NCBI RefSeq assembly: GCF_020497125.1
Contig: NC_059079.1
Coordinates: 6,603,053-6,667,052, forward strand
DNA length: 64,000 bases
Direction: 5' to 3'
Origin: Mauremys mutica
Taxonomy: Eukaryota > Chordata > Testudines > Geoemydidae
The position numbers and the translations under genes were made by a program. Positions 43,910 to 55,647 of this stretch are shown in pieces. Position 1 is the stretch's first letter. The number at the start of each line of letters is the position of its first letter. The notes under the pieces are model-generated. The model was given only the letters and a program-made list of their open reading frames with translations, made no database searches and was not told where the DNA came from.

Positions 43910-44640
43910 AAAACAGTTTGTTTGAGAACTGTTCTCAAGTCATTTTAGACAAGCTAAACCCACACTGGAAAAAGGTATTAGCCAGTTGTTAAATGCTGAT
44001 GATTTGGCTTAAAGATCAAAGTTGCATTCAACCAAAAATGGAGGGGGAAGAGACGTTTGCACTTTTCTCAGGGCTTTTGTTTGGACCTGTTTGCTTGCAG
44101 AATCAATGAACATGGTGCCTTGCTGTGAAGGCAACCAGAAGAGTGAGACACTTGATTGGACTTTTCAAATCAAAGCACTGATGTTGGAGAATACTCAAAT
44201 CTTTGGAAAGTATTCAGGAACAGTCTTCAAATTCTGGATTTCTGGTATCCTAGGTTATAGCACTTGGGAGGTTATTTCCTGCTATTCACGTCAATGTGGC
44301 ACAAGGCTGTGAGCGGGGAACTTGCGAGGTAGTATCAGGGGCAGAGCTGCACCAATGCAATGTAACGCAGTAGAGAATTAACCTCCTGACAGTGAGATGA
44401 TCAAGGAGGCAACGGAATTTGTCTCCATACTAAAACAAGCCCGGACAAAACACTGCAATATTAATACCCTAGAGAAGTCATTGGAGCTGAATTTGGCTGT
44501 GCGTGCACGTCTAGGTGTAATACGTGGTATGCACATTATATATGACTCCTGCTTAATTGATACAAAAATACGCATGTTTCTGCCTTGAGCTTGCAAACTA
44601 ATTAATGATTCCTTTGTGCTAGCACTTGCCCATATGCAGT
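43910..44640. other. Unique sequence, candidate conserved element at 44390-44640
   Basis: 44390-44640 is repeat-free with CTGCTTAATTGATAC, AACTAATTAATGATTCC and GTGCGTGCACG words, suggesting homeodomain-bound regulatory DNA. No coding frame with a domain. Confidence 0.3.
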
Positions 44641-44647
44641 CATAGGA

Positions 44648-44735
44648 CCTGATTCTCCTCTGACTTTGGTTTTACACCGTTTTACACCGAGCACTGCGCT
44701 TCAGTCAAGCTGTTCCTGGTTATGCTGAGAAGAGA
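44648..44735. repeat. Palindromic amniote mini-repeat
   Basis: CTGATTCTCCTCTGAC faces GAGAAGAGAATCAGG. The inner part has lost its symmetry. Confidence 0.6.
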
Positions 44736-45039
44736 ATCAGGCCCATTTGTTTTAGGCCTGGGTCCTGCAGCAGCACGGGCAGATGCCCACATAGAGGCAG
44801 GTGTCTGTCAGCATGGCTATGATTCCAGGCTCGGAGCCTTCGAGTGCCCTCCGTCAGCAGTGATGTATTTGGGAGGGGCCAGCTCGAACCTTAAACCTAC
44901 TGTCTCACCAGCTCTTTTGCTATCCCAGTGCAGTGCTGAGTCCGCATTGTGTGGGTTTTTTTTGCATCAGTGCTGGCAAACTCACCTGGATCCCAGTTCT
45001 TCTAGGTCATTTTTTTCGTCTCTCTGGACGCCTCTATAG

Positions 45040-45687
45040 CAGAGGTGGGCAAAGATTTTGGCCTGAGGGCCGCATCTGGGTATGGAAACTGTATGGCGGG
45101 CCATGACTGCTCGGTGGGGGAAGGGGACTCTATGGGGTGTAGCATGGGGGGCTCTATAAGGGATGTTACCAAGGTGGGGGGAGAGGGGACTTATGGGGCT
45201 GTGTGTGTAGGGGGCTCTACGGGGTGGTACTGGGGACTCCTAGGGTCCCTGCCTGCAGTGATACCAGGGCAGCCGTACCAGGCACCGCCACAGGCGGAGG
45301 TACCCTAGCTGGGACGGGTGCAACCCCTGGGTGGTTTCGAGGCTCTCGAGGGCGAGGTCAGAGAAGACCGGGAGGAGATTGGGCGCTCTGCTGTGTAGGG
45401 GAGGGCTGCCGCGTAGGGGCAGGGTTCTGATCCTGGAAACAGCGCGGTGGAGTCACACCTGTGCAGTGTGGCTCTGCGTGCCGGACGATGGTGCTCATCA
45501 AGGGAATTGTGAGTCGTGGGCTGGGGAGCACCGGGCGGCCGGAGCGGGGCAAGCCCCTGACCCCACTCCCGGGCGGGAGCGCAGGGCGGCCTGAGCGGGG
45601 CAAACCCCGACCCCACTCCCAGGCGGGAGCTTGAGGGCCGGATAAAAACGTCTGATGGGCCGGAAGCAACCCACGGGCTGTAGTTTG
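45040..45687. mobile_element. hAT-like element (CAGAGGTGGGCAAA family), 648 bp
   Basis: It opens CAGAGGTGGGCAAAGATTTTG and GGCCTGAGGGCCGC, and closes CCACGGGCTGTAGTTTG, where the last ~10 bases of the inverted end are missing. CTCTATAG flanks both sides exactly (45032-45039 and 45688-45695). The interior has GGGGCTCTAYGGGG-type tandem words and GAGCGGGGCAA.CCC repeats, with no transposase. Opposing glycine/proline-rich frames are not genes. Confidence 0.92.
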
Positions 45688-45939
45688 CTCTATAGCATTG
45701 AGAAGCAGAGGGCTTACTACTAACTAGAAAGAAATAAAAGAAGATTCTTTGATTTAGCTGAGATCACTACAGTAGCTGATGAGAGAGGATGACTGATTAT
45801 CTGGCAGTATTTTAAACACAAAAGCAACTCCCTTACTCTCAGGGACAGAGAAGAGACCAACCATTAATGGACCCACTAATACAAAAAGCAAGCTAAGAGC
45901 AATATAAAGTTGTATTGAAATCAGCTATAGTATAAATAA

Positions 45940-46175
45940 CCACTGGTCAGGTCACTGGAGTAGGACTCAGGACAGCTGAGGACTATTGCTGGCTCTGCCA
46001 CTGACCTGCTGTATGGCCTTGAGCAAGTCACTTCACCTCTCTTTCCCTTCCTGCCATTTGTCTGCTTAGATTGCCAGCTTTTCAGGGACTGTGTCTGTAC
46101 AGTGCTTAGCACACCAGGGCTTCCATCTCCCCATGTGCTGCATCAATACAAACACTTAATAATAATACTCGGTAT
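45940..46175 (+). mobile_element. MIR/L2-type relic
   Basis: GGCTCTGCCACTGACCTGCTG, GCCTTGAGCAAGTCACTTCAC, then a tail GGGACTGTGTCTGTACAGTG and CTTAGCACACCAGGGCTTCC: a MIR-like head followed by an L2-like tail. Confidence 0.8.
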
Positions 46176-46393
46176 ACGTTGGTTCTTCCTATTTACCCTC
46201 CACAAACTCAAGAGGAAAACAAGCATCTCCAGCCACCCACCAGCACAAGTATCCAGCGTTTGCAGCTGGAACGAATCATCACATTAGACAAACAACAAGG
46301 GTTCATTAAGACCAAAGGTGACTTTAATTTAATTGAAATATATTTGGCAACAAGAGAAGAGATCCAGTTTACAACACCTAATGGGAGGTCTGG

Positions 46394-46394
46394 G

Positions 46395-46428
<34 letters not shown>
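46394..46428. repeat. (GT)n(AT)n microsatellite
   Basis: About ten GT and seven AT units. Confidence 0.97.
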
Positions 46429-46639
46429 GGAAAAGTTAATGGCTGTAAAAATATCCAAACAACATATTTGTGCACGTGTTACAGTAATAAACGGTGCCAA
46501 CTACTTTTAATTTTAATTTAACACTTTAGTTGTCAGCTATATATATATATAAATGTTCTTAAAACAAGAATATATATGAACTCATATAACATATAAACCT
46601 ATAGATGACATTGCCTCCTCCCGGGGAGGTGGCTGAGGG

Positions 46640-46900
46640 CATGGGATGAGGGGAATGTCATCTAGTGGTTAGAGCACCAAGCAGCTGTCGGGATGTGAGT
46701 CATGTTCCTGCTTGAAGCCACTGATTCGCTTTGTGATTTCAGGCAAATCATTTACGCTCCGTGCCTCAGTTTACCCATCCGGCTAATGGATTTTTACAAT
46801 AACTATTTACCCCTCCTCGTGAGAGTGGGAGGATTAGTTTCTGTTTGTTTCTAAAATATATTGATGCTTGTATGAGGCGCAAGGTGCTAGATACATGCAG
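46640..46900 (+). mobile_element. MIR-type SINE relic
   Basis: CATCTAGTGGTTAGAGCACC, GATTTCAGGCAAATCATTTACG, GTGCCTCAGTTTACCCATCC and GAGGCGCAAGGTGCTAGATAC. Confidence 0.8.
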
Positions 46901-46904
46901 AGCG

Positions 46905-47270
46905 GGGCCGTTTATTTTATTTGTTTACATTTAAGTAGCAATGAAAAATGCCCATGAAATAAGCTCTAATCAGCGCACCCACCATTAATTTGATGTAAAA
47001 TCACAAATGAGGACCAGCCACCACCAAGAAGTACTCCTCTTTAAATAGTGAATTAACTCGGCCAGCTAATAAATCAAGGCAACAAAACATCACCTTTAAC
47101 CTCTCCTCTCCCCTGCAAAACATACCCTCAAACTTCCCTCAAAATGCCATCCAGTAAACGGCGTCTATATAAACTAGTATTTATATTTAAGTAGCATGTA
47201 AACACATGACAGTATGCACTAATGAGTGGGCAGTGACATCATGGCACCAGTGAAGTATGAAGTGTGTGTA
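46905..47270. other. Candidate conserved noncoding element
   Basis: Repeat-free AT-rich block with CTCTAATCAGCGCACCC, CACCATTAATTTGATG, TCGGCCAGCTAATAAATC and TATATTTAAGTAGC words. A TATA-like TATATTTATAC follows near 47269. Regulatory role is inferred. Confidence 0.35.
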
Positions 47271-47689
47271 TATTTATACCCATTTTTTCCCTGGGTTGTG
47301 TTTCATACAGAGAAGGACCCAGGCTACATTTTGAGGGGAGAGGGGTGGATCTGTGCGTTGAAGGAGGCCCTTGGAAATTAATCTAAAAACTTATCCACTC
47401 TGTGATTCTTCCCCGAGGGTTTTTGAAGTATGCTATGGCAGGGTCTATAACTTTATATTGAATTCCATAGGATGGCCCATAAAACCTTATTTTCGGTTGA
47501 ATTGTCGAAGAAGGGCCAGCTGGGATGTATACAGCTGAGTGTCAGGAGAGTTCAGAGGTGTCTGGATGTGGGGGACTAAATCTGAGGGGAGAGGATGAGG
47601 AGGGAAAAAACAAACTGAATGTGACAGATGTTAGTCACCTCACTTAATGCATCATTGGCAAACACTCTGATATAGATGGATGAGGGTGG

Positions 47690-47830
47690 CGCAAGAACTG
47701 GCCTGGAATGGGGGCGGGAGGATGGGACTCAGAAGAGCGTGGTTCAATTCCTCGCTTTGCTGCAGGTTTCCTGTGTGACCTTAGACGAGTCATTTGAAAT
47801 CAATGGGAAGTAGTCACCCAAATACCTTTG
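47690..47830 (+). mobile_element. MIR-type SINE relic
   Basis: GTGGTTCAATTCCTCGCTTTG, GTGTGACCTTAGACGAGTC. Confidence 0.65.
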
Positions 47831-47862
47831 AGAGTCTGGGTCTTAAGGCTTGCCTACAAAGG

Positions 47863-49052
47863 GAAGTCAGTAAACAGTGGACGTGTTATTCCTTGACTTT
47901 AGCAAAGCTTTTGATACGGTCTCCCACAGTATTCTTGCCAGCAAGTTAAAGTAGTACGGGCTGGATGAATGGACTATAAGGTGGATAGAAAGCTGGCTAG
48001 ATCGTCGGGCTCAACGGGTAGTGATCAATGGCTCCATGTCTAGTTGGCATCCGGTTTCAAGCGAAGTGCCCCAAGGGTCGGTCTTGGGGCCAGTTTTGTT
48101 CAATATCTTCATTAATGATCTGGAGGATAGCGTGGACTGCACTCTCAGCAAGTTTGCAGATGACACTAAACTCGGAGGAGTGGAAGACATGCTGGAGGGT
48201 AGGGATAGGATACAGAGGGACCGAGACAAATTAGAGGACTGGGCCAAAAGAAATCTGATGAGGTTCAACAAGGACAAGTGCAGAGTCCTGCACTTAGGAC
48301 GGAAGAATCCCATGCACTGCTACAGACTAGGGACTGAGTGGCTAGACAGCAGTTCTGCAGAAAAGGACCTAGGGGTTACAGTGGACGAGAAGCTGGATAT
48401 GAGTCAACAGTGTGCCCTTGTTGCCAAGAAGGCTAACGGCATTTTGGGCTGTATAAGTAGGGGCATTGCCAGCAGATCAAGGGACATGATCATTCCCCTC
48501 TATTTGGCATTAGTGAGGCCTCATCAGGAGTACAGTGTCCAGTTTTGGGCCCCACACTACAAGAAGGATGTGGAAAAATTGGAGAGAGTCCAGCGGAGGG
48601 CAACAAAAATGATTAGTGGGCTGGAGCACATGACTTATGAGGAGAGGCTGAGGGAACTGGGATTGTTTAGTCTGCAGAAGAGAAGAATGAGGGAGGATTT
48701 GATAGCTGCTTTCAGCTACCTGAAAGGGGGTTCCAAAGAGGATGGATCTAGTCTGTTCTCAGTGGTAGCAGATGACAGAACAAGGAGCAATGGTCTCAAG
48801 TTGCAGTCGGAGAGGTTTAGGTTGGATATTAGGAAAAGCTTTTTCACTAGGAGGGTGGTGAAGCACTGGAATGGGTTCCCTAGGGAGGTGGTGGAATCTC
48901 CTTCCTTAGAGGTTTTTAAGGTCAGGCTTGACAAAGCCCTGGCTGGGATGATTTAGTTGGGAATTGGTCCTGCTTTGAGTAGGGGGTGGGACTAGATGAC
49001 CTCCTGAGGTCTCTTCCAGCCCGGATATTTTATGATTCTATGATGATTCTAT
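47863..49052 (+). mobile_element. CR1 non-LTR retrotransposon, 5'-truncated copy
   Basis: About 1.2 kb covering the C-terminal part of the CR1 polymerase gene, the 3' untranslated region and the octamer-like tail ATTCTATGATGATTCTATA (49034-49052). The 5' edge is abrupt, next to a MIR relic, and no target duplication is evident, both normal for CR1. It is the least decayed LINE in the window. Confidence 0.95.
47880..48956 (+). pseudogene. CR1 reverse transcriptase (C-terminal half, one nonsense codon)
   Basis: The frame opens with VLFLDFSKAFDTVSHS, a conserved CR1 reverse-transcriptase motif, and is broken by a TAG at 47952-47954. It then stays open to 48956. In the open part counted from the ATG at 48021 (311 residues), [20 protein letters not shown] lies at residues 17-36 and FADDTK, the catalytic motif with both aspartates, at 45-50. 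The thumb and C-terminal region follows to the stop. A CR1 polymerase also has an N-terminal endonuclease, absent here because of 5' truncation. In life the protein copies its RNA at a nicked chromosomal site. This copy cannot move by itself: the endonuclease and promoter are gone and the nonsense codon lies upstream of the catalytic motif. Only one disabling point change was seen in over 1 kb, so the insertion is comparatively young. Confidence 0.93.
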
Positions 49053-49094
49053 AAGCGAGGGGGTGGATTTAAAGTGCACTAGGGACTCCCAGAC

Positions 49095-49235
49095 CGCACA
49101 CTAAGGCAATGTCCACACTTATGGCAGTGTGTAGAACACAGGCGCTACATGCTGCAGTGAAAGGCTCCGGCAGTGGAGAGGCAGGGGGACACTACATACA
49201 AATAGCAGTGTGGACGTGTGAGGCACTGCTTGAGT
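49095..49235. repeat. GTGTAGACA-type DNA-element relic
   Basis: AATGTCCACACTTATGGCAG and the complementary ATAGCAGTGTGGACGTG frame a ~140-bp decayed palindrome, which the element at 49244 adjoins. Confidence 0.5.
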
Positions 49236-49243
49236 GTGTAGGG

Positions 49244-49644
49244 CAGGGGTGGCCAACCTGAGCCTGAGAAGGAGCCAGAATTGACCAGTGTACATTACCA
49301 AAGAGCCACAGTAATACGTCAGCAGCTCCGCCCCCACTCCCAGCAGCCCCGCCGATCAGCACCTCTCCCTGCGCCTCCCGATCAGCTGTTTTGTGGCATG
49401 CAGGAGGCTCTGGGAGGGAGGGGGGAGGAGCGAGGGCACAGCAGGCTGAGTGGGGGGGGGCAGGAAGGGGTGGGATGGGGCAGGGCCTGTGGCAGAGCCA
49501 GGGGTTGAGCAGTGAGCACCCCCCGGCACATTGGAAATTTGGCGCCTGTAGCTCCAGCCCCAGAGTTGGTGCCTGTACAAGGAGCTGCGTATTAACTTCT
49601 GAAGAGCCGCGTGTGGCTCCGGAGCCGCAGGTTGGCCACCGCTG
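49244..49644. mobile_element. hAT-like element (CAGGGGTGGCCAACCTG family), 401 bp
   Basis: The ends CAGGGGTGGCCAACCTGAGC and CCGCAGGTTGGCCACCGCTG are inverted. GTGTAGGG flanks both sides exactly (49236-49243 and 49645-49652). AAGAGCCACAGTAATACG and AACTTCTGAAGAGCCGCG are subterminal. No coding capacity. Confidence 0.95.
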
Positions 49645-49659
49645 GTGTAGGGGATAGCA

Positions 49660-50420
49660 CAGTAATGGGGCAAATAGAACAGACTCTCATCTCTTGGTGA
49701 ATCACCCAAGATTTTACTGAGACCCTCTGTTTCAGTGCCCTCCTCCTATTCAGTTTTTCTTCTTTCCTGTTCCAGCAGCTACTCTGAGGGCTCCAGATTC
49801 CTCCGCCCCCTTCCCCAAACCAGCCCCCGAGAGACACTAACGTTCCACCAGCTGACAGCTGCCTTCCGCAGCGCTCACCTGGTGGCCGTGCGGGCTTGAA
49901 TCAGTCCCTCTTTGGGAAAGAAGCTGAGTCAGGAGCTTTCCACAGCCCACAATTTACCTGTTGAAAAGAAATAAAATCAAATAAGTGTATGCTGGTGTGC
50001 CGCGCAGAAGGCAGCGGACTTTGGAGCCCCAGGGGGAAGTGAGAGTGGGTAGTGCGATTGCCTGCTAATAGTGAAAGCCTTTCATTAGCTCCACAGACCA
50101 GATGGGAGATAAGGGCAGAAATGACTGCTAACCTCTGTTTCAACATGGAAATGTGCCTTCCGGACAGAGCCTTCTCCTGTCTGCGCACCACATTGGCGCT
50201 GTCTCCAGTGGACCCCCGCCCCAAAAGGAGGAGCCTTTTGCTCACTGCACCACTAAGTACAGGCCCTGATGAAGCAGAGACCATGCTGGGCAGAAAATAC
50301 AGTCCACCTTTGGTCTGCCGACATCAAGCTCCGTGGTGATCATGTGTCCTGGCTTGGCTGGGCCAGTCATGGTTTTTCATAGCGTAATTATTGTTGGCTC
50401 TTATTTATGCAAGAGCTCGT
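49660..50420. other. Unique sequence, nothing recognised
   Basis: The 127-codon minus frame at 49901-50284 shows no domain. Confidence 0.3.
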
Positions 50421-50430
50421 TTCACCCATA

Positions 50431-50554
50431 TAGGGTGACCAGATAGCACGGATGAAAAATCGGGACGGGGGGTGGGAGGTAATAGGCGCCTATATAAGAA
50501 AAAGCCCCAAATATCAGGACTGTCCCTATAAAATTGAGACATCTGGTCACCCTA
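50431..50554. mobile_element. hAT-like mini-element (GGGTGACCAG family), copy 4
   Basis: TAGGGTGACCAGATAGCACG and ACATCTGGTCACCCTA are inverted. The flanks CACCCATA (50423-50430) and CACCAATA (50555-50562) form an 8-bp duplication with one mismatch. Same orientation as copy 3. Confidence 0.92.
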
Positions 50555-50569
50555 CACCAATAGATTTCA

Positions 50570-50726
50570 AAGCACTTATAAAGGAGGTCAGGATCTTTGT
50601 CACTGTTACAAATGGGGAAACTGAGGCACGGGGAAGAGAAGTGACTTTCCCAAGGTCACTCAATAGCAGAGCTGGGACTAGATCCCAGGTCTCCTGACTC
50701 CCAGGCCTGTGCACTATCCACTAGGC
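50570..50726 (-). mobile_element. MIR-type SINE relic
   Basis: AAATGGGGAAACTGAGGCACG, GACTTTCCCAAGGTCACTC, GATCCCAGGTCTCCTGACTC and GCACTATCCACTAGGCCA. Well preserved. Confidence 0.9.
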
Positions 50727-51082
50727 CAGCAGTTCTCAAGCAGGGCCCCCCCTGGGGGGCCAGGAGCAGGTTTCGGAAGGGGGGGCAGCGCCAAGCAGGG
50801 CCGGCGCTAGACTCACTGGGACTCAGGGCAGAAAGCGAAAGCCCCGCTGTGCAGACTGCAGCCCAGGGCTCCAAGCCCCAGCTCCTGAGGCTGATTCCAC
50901 AACGTAGCTTCACAGGGCCCCCTGTGGTGTGGGGCCCCAGGCAATTGCCCTGCTTTCTACCCCCCTAACGCTGGCCCTGGCTTGTATATGCAGAAAGACA
51001 GTTGTGGCACAGGTGCGCCGTGGAGTTTTTATAGCATGTTGCGGGGGCCTCGGAAAGACAAAGGTTGCGAACCCCTGCACTG
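50727..51082. mobile_element. hAT-like element (GTTCTCAA family) with a second element inside
   Basis: The outer ends CAGCAGTTCTCAAGCAGGG and AAGGTTGCGAACCCCTGCAC are weakly inverted. Inside, CAGGGCCGGCGCTAGAC (about 50797) and AACGCTGGCCCTG (ending about 50979) look like the ends of a second element. I could not verify target duplications for either, so boundaries are tentative. Confidence 0.5.
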
Positions 51083-51089
51083 CCAGTGT

Positions 51090-53310
51090 TTTACTCTCGC
51101 TGGTCTCTCCAGCACTGGAGTGCCCCCGGGGGCTTATTCTTCTAAACAGGACTGAAGGTAAAAATGTTTTTCAATCAGTAATGATGCAGGGCGCTCACCT
51201 CGCTCGGCCCAGCCGTGAGTCTGAATGCAGGGTTAGAATACAGTGTAGACATTCCAGCCCAGGATTCCCTAGCCCAGAGTCCCACTAACCCTGGGCTTGC
51301 ACTGCAGTGTAGACAGCCTTTGCCTAACAACCCATCTCTTCTGATTCCCAGACCTGTGCTTGCAACCACTGTCCTCCCTGGCAAGGGGATCACCCCTGGA
51401 CAAGATCGTCACAACCACAGCTTTGCCTCACAGGGGAGGTGAGGAGAAACCAACCCCTTTCTGCTCTGGATTTTGTGTCTGGCTACAGACAACGAGGGGT
51501 GGGCAATAGGAGGAGTGGGACTAGACAGCAGGTGGGGTCGCTCCATGAAAAGGGGTGAAGTAACTTACTTCCGCTCTGCCCAGAGCAGGGGCAAAATCTA
51601 GGCTGTCTGAATCCCAGTTCATTCTTCGCTCTGCTCCTGGGGCAGTGCAGATTGGAAAGTTACAACCAAGCCCCAGTGAATGATCTCGAATTGGGATTTA
51701 TTGTCTCTTTGTTCCTTGCGCACACACAGTCTTGGTAATAACAAGCCACACTTCCCTTTCACTTACTAAAAGGCCATAAAAGCCATTTGTTATACAGTAT
51801 TTTACTGGATCTGCTTGGGGTGGGGAGAACAAATCCAGGCATAAACATTCATGGAAAATTGATAGCTTTATGCCAGAAAGAGACAGTTCCATCAGAGCCA
51901 CTTCTTGGGCTGTCTGAAAATATTTGAAACCTTGCGATATGTAATGTTTTTCAGATGGCGATAAATCTGCAATAGCGCGGGATCGCTCGGGCTTAGTGAG
52001 AGATGAAGTGAGATAGGAGAAAACACATGGGCCTATATGGGAGACGTTTGTAGGTCACACGTCCACAAGTATCAGGACAGGCTGTCTGACCGCTGCTTCT
52101 CTCCTCCACTTGGCTGGGCCAGAAGGAAATGTGCAAAATGGGCTTTCAGGTCATTTCGTGCACAGTTGTGATCTGAATTGGGGAGGTGGTTTTTTTTTTT
52201 TTTTTTGCTACTTGACATCATACAAAATATGAATGTGCAGCTAGGGAAGGGGAAATGTCCCTGGCTGAGAGCTTTGTGCATCTGGCAAGCCCGATGCATC
52301 ACTCGGGATTTGTTTATTTAACCTTTTGTTTGCTGGGAGGTTGCAGCGCTGGCTCCAGCTACAGGTAAACTGGAAAACATTTGCTTCTCCCATGGTCTGA
52401 TGGTCACTCACTCTGTTAAGCCGCTGCACATCTGTGTCCCTGATATCCTGCTGCACCTGATCTGCCCTGGAGCTAACCCTGAAAGCAGGTGTATGGACCA
52501 GGAAGGAAGTCTCACTTAGAACATATGTATTACCCAGATGGAGACAAGTGCTGACTGCCGAGCAAGCACAAACACCGTGCAAGAGATGGGAGCGTGGATT
52601 TCAAAACACAAGGGCTGTGGAGGATTGTGCATGTCTAGTGAACAGACAGAGCAAGAAAGAAGCAACCTGGAAAAACCAGGCAAAGTTTGGGTGAACTAGG
52701 AATCTGTGGCCAGATCCTTAGCTGGTGTCTGTCGGCATAGCCCTCTGGAAGTCTGGCTAGCTCTGAACACAGGTGTGTCTGTGCTGGCAGCTAGCCCAGA
52801 AGTTGCACACATGGGCTGACTCACCTATTTCTGAGTTAGTGAGGGCCTGGCTGCATCAGATGCTCTCTCCTCACAACAGTCTTTGGCAGGAGAGCCTCGT
52901 AGAGTGAAAGATGCCTGAGCCTCTGCCGGCCTGCGTCTTGTGTAATGATTTTCGCTGGTGCAAAGTGGCTGTAAAACCTGCCTACTCTGATTCGGCAGTG
53001 TTTGGTACTGGTGTCAATGGCTGCAGAAGGAGTGCCGGGGGCAGTGGGGAAAGAGAGTCAGGGCCTTAGTCCGTATCTAAGCTGGGGTTTTCCGCTTGCA
53101 GCCTGCCAGAGCTAACATGAATCCCCCAGATGCAGCTGTGATTAGCTGATGGGTTGGTTTTTTTTCCCTCATCCAACTGTCTGTTTATGGAATTTGAAAG
53201 AGAGACAGAAACACCTCAGCAATTTGATTTTGGCAAACAGCTGTTAGCCAAGTGTGGAACTAAAAAATCCCTGTAAAAATCAGGGAAAATGCCTGCAAAT
53301 TTCCACACAT
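51090..53310. other. Mostly unique sequence
   Basis: Traces of GTGTAGACA-type elements at 51235-51330 (CAGTGTAGACATTCC / GCAGTGTAGACAGCC). Poly-T at 52189-52206. A 113-codon minus-strand frame (52241-52582) has no domain I recognise. Confidence 0.3.
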
Positions 53311-53314
53311 TTCA

Positions 53315-53460
53315 CAGAGGCAGTGTGGTCTCCAAGCTAGCCGGGTGGTCTGGATGACAGCAGGAACTCCTGAGTTCTGTCCCGCCTCCGCCACTGATTT
53401 GCTATGTGGCCGTGGGTATGTCACTTGACCTTTCTCTGTCTGAGTTCCCACCCCGCCTCC
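53315..53460 (+). mobile_element. MIR-type SINE relic
   Basis: GGCAGTGTGGTCTCCAAGC, GCCTCCGCCACTGATTTGC and GTGGCCGTGGGTATGTCACTTG. Confidence 0.75.
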
Positions 53461-53959
53461 CAACCCCCCGGGTCTAAATTGAGACTAGAGGCCTCAGTTC
53501 TGGGCTTCTAGCCAAACTGAGCTTGGCAGAGCCCGGGAAGGTGGGGCAAAGGTTGGCTGTGCTCCCAGATTCTGGAAGCTGCCAGGGGCCGGAGAAATTC
53601 CAGGAGTAAAGAGACTCTTTTAACTGTCTGTTGACCCCAATCCTGCATGAGGATCGGCTGGTGCTGCCCTCATTAAAGTCAACGGGCTTTAGTGTGGGCA
53701 CAGGGGTCTGCACTAGCAGCGCTGTAATACTAGAGCAGGTGCAGCGTAGTTTTGGCCAAACATACTCAGTTGCAACCCCTTACTTTCACATGGACACACG
53801 TTTTCAAAACCCCCCTCTTCTGGGGGGGACTTTCTTTTGCTTGGTCTCTGATCCGGGGTGAATACTTTCCGAGAGGGTGATTTGAAGAAGAGATTGAAAA
53901 TATTCTAACTGCACGTCGGACGGGGCTGCAGCAGTGATGTGGCTGAAACTGACATTGGG

Positions 53960-54075
53960 TGGAAGGGGAAATAATCACAGAGAAGTGAAGTGAATTGCCT
54001 AAGGTCACGCAGCAGCTCGGGGGCAGAAGTCTCCTAACTCAATGCTGTATCCGCTAGGCAATATGACCTCCTGCT
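53960..54075 (-). mobile_element. MIR-type SINE relic
   Basis: GAAGTGAATTGCCTAAGGTCAC and CAATGCTGTATCCGCTAGGC. Confidence 0.75.
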
Positions 54076-54079
54076 TAAT

Positions 54080-55640
54080 GATAGGTAAACTGAATATACC
54101 TGATTCAACCCTTACTGGAATGAATGGAAGGACTCCAAAGGGAGTGGGTTCTAGCCCGACGTTTGTGTTCCAAGTACATCGAAGTTCTGCGGGCCAGGGC
54201 AGTAAAGCTTCTAAACTGCGCAGATCAGTCACCTTCAGATTTTATTTTCGTTTGTTTCCTTTGATCTTCTTTTCTTGTCTTAGGAAAAAGAGGCGGCGGC
54301 ACAGAAGTGAAACAATCCATGAAACCTCCCCCTCCTGAATTATTGCAAGTGCCCAAAAGTCAGAAAATTCCCAAATTTTAATGGGCTCCAGTGACTTTGT
54401 TTGCTCTTCCTCTTTCCCTTCTTCACTGAGAATCTTAACACAACGCTTTTTGTGGCCTTCCACTTGTAGGGGCCATGCAGGATCCACCAGGTGCTAGCGG
54501 GGAGCTCCCTAGATATAGGAGCTGCCTAGCACCAACTTCAGTGACCGCAGGTTGCTCCCTCCCCTTTGCAAGTTTCAGCAGAGGAGGGGACAATGGTGCT
54601 GAGCACTGTGAGGGATTCTGGCCTGCTGTGATCCAGAGGGAGCCCTGCCTGCTGAGATTGCTGGAACGGAAGTTAGAGCAGCCTCAGAGCTACTCTAATT
54701 TATTCCGGGGGCCATTTCAGCCCCTGCGGCAGCCCAGAGGACACGAAGGAGGCATAAAGTCACCTTTGCCCTGCCTCCTCGTGCACTTGCCCCTATTAAT
54801 GATGATCATAAAATACTCGGGATGTACATGTGGCTGAGATAAAGCTGCTGAATAGCTTTGGAATCCCCTGATAGGCTTGATCCTGTAACTTGAACATCGC
54901 ATTCATGCTGTGTTTGGTTTTTATTCTAATGCCGTTAAGCCTATTTCTGAGCCGAATTTCCCCTCCCTCCCCAAAGTTGGGGTAAGGGGGTACAACTCAC
55001 ACATCAACCAGCGTCTGCCTCAGTGCAGACTCACGCCAACTTTGTATCATAAACTAAATAACATGATCGTCACCTAACAGGATGTCCCACTATCATTGTG
55101 TATAGCTCTTTTGAAAGCAAACATTCTGTACCCATGGACTCCATACAAATGGCTTTGCTGCATCATCGATTTAAAATTAATTACTCAAAGCGTTTTCCTA
55201 AATATCGCGGACAGTTTCTCACCTTCACCATAGACGTCTTGTGTCTTTCTTATGCATTTATATCATGACCCGCATTTCCTGAGTCGAAATAATCATCCTC
55301 GCAATGTGAAAAAGGCACATTTCTTTCTGACTTTTGACTATCCCATAGCTCTTTGTAGCCGACTTAATGCACTTTAAATGTGACTAGTAATTCGCAGCTT
55401 CTTGTAACTAGCTCCGATAATACAGTCGAGCCTTGCCCTGTAGTTTTTGCACAGCAATGGCTGCGTCTTGCAGTTTGTTAGTGAAGATTTAAGATCAGAG
55501 AGCTGGAGTGAAGTCCTATTAGTAAGACTATATTCTTCTTACAAAATATGCTGCAGCGCATTTACTGGCATGGTATGAAATCTGATCGTAAACCATTAGA
55601 ACTAAAATACCTTTGCCAAATAACCAAACTGAACAGTGCA
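54080..55640. other. Unique sequence, candidate conserved block at 55010-55560
   Basis: 55010-55560 is repeat-free and AT-rich with several CpG (AAATATCGCGGACAG, CATAGACGTC, CATCATCGATTTAAAATTAA), resembling conserved regulatory DNA. No coding frame with a domain across the region. Confidence 0.3.
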
Positions 55641-55647
55641 TTGCCCT

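Noticed and set aside
45045..45616. Opposed ~100-codon glycine- and proline-rich frames
   Set aside because: Entirely inside the hAT-like element at 45040 and due to its repeated GGGGCTC and GAGCGGGGC words.
50797..50979. Certain nested element with CAGGGCCGGCGC ends
   Set aside because: The ends look right, but the flanking 8-mers do not match, so I only report it as tentative within the outer element.
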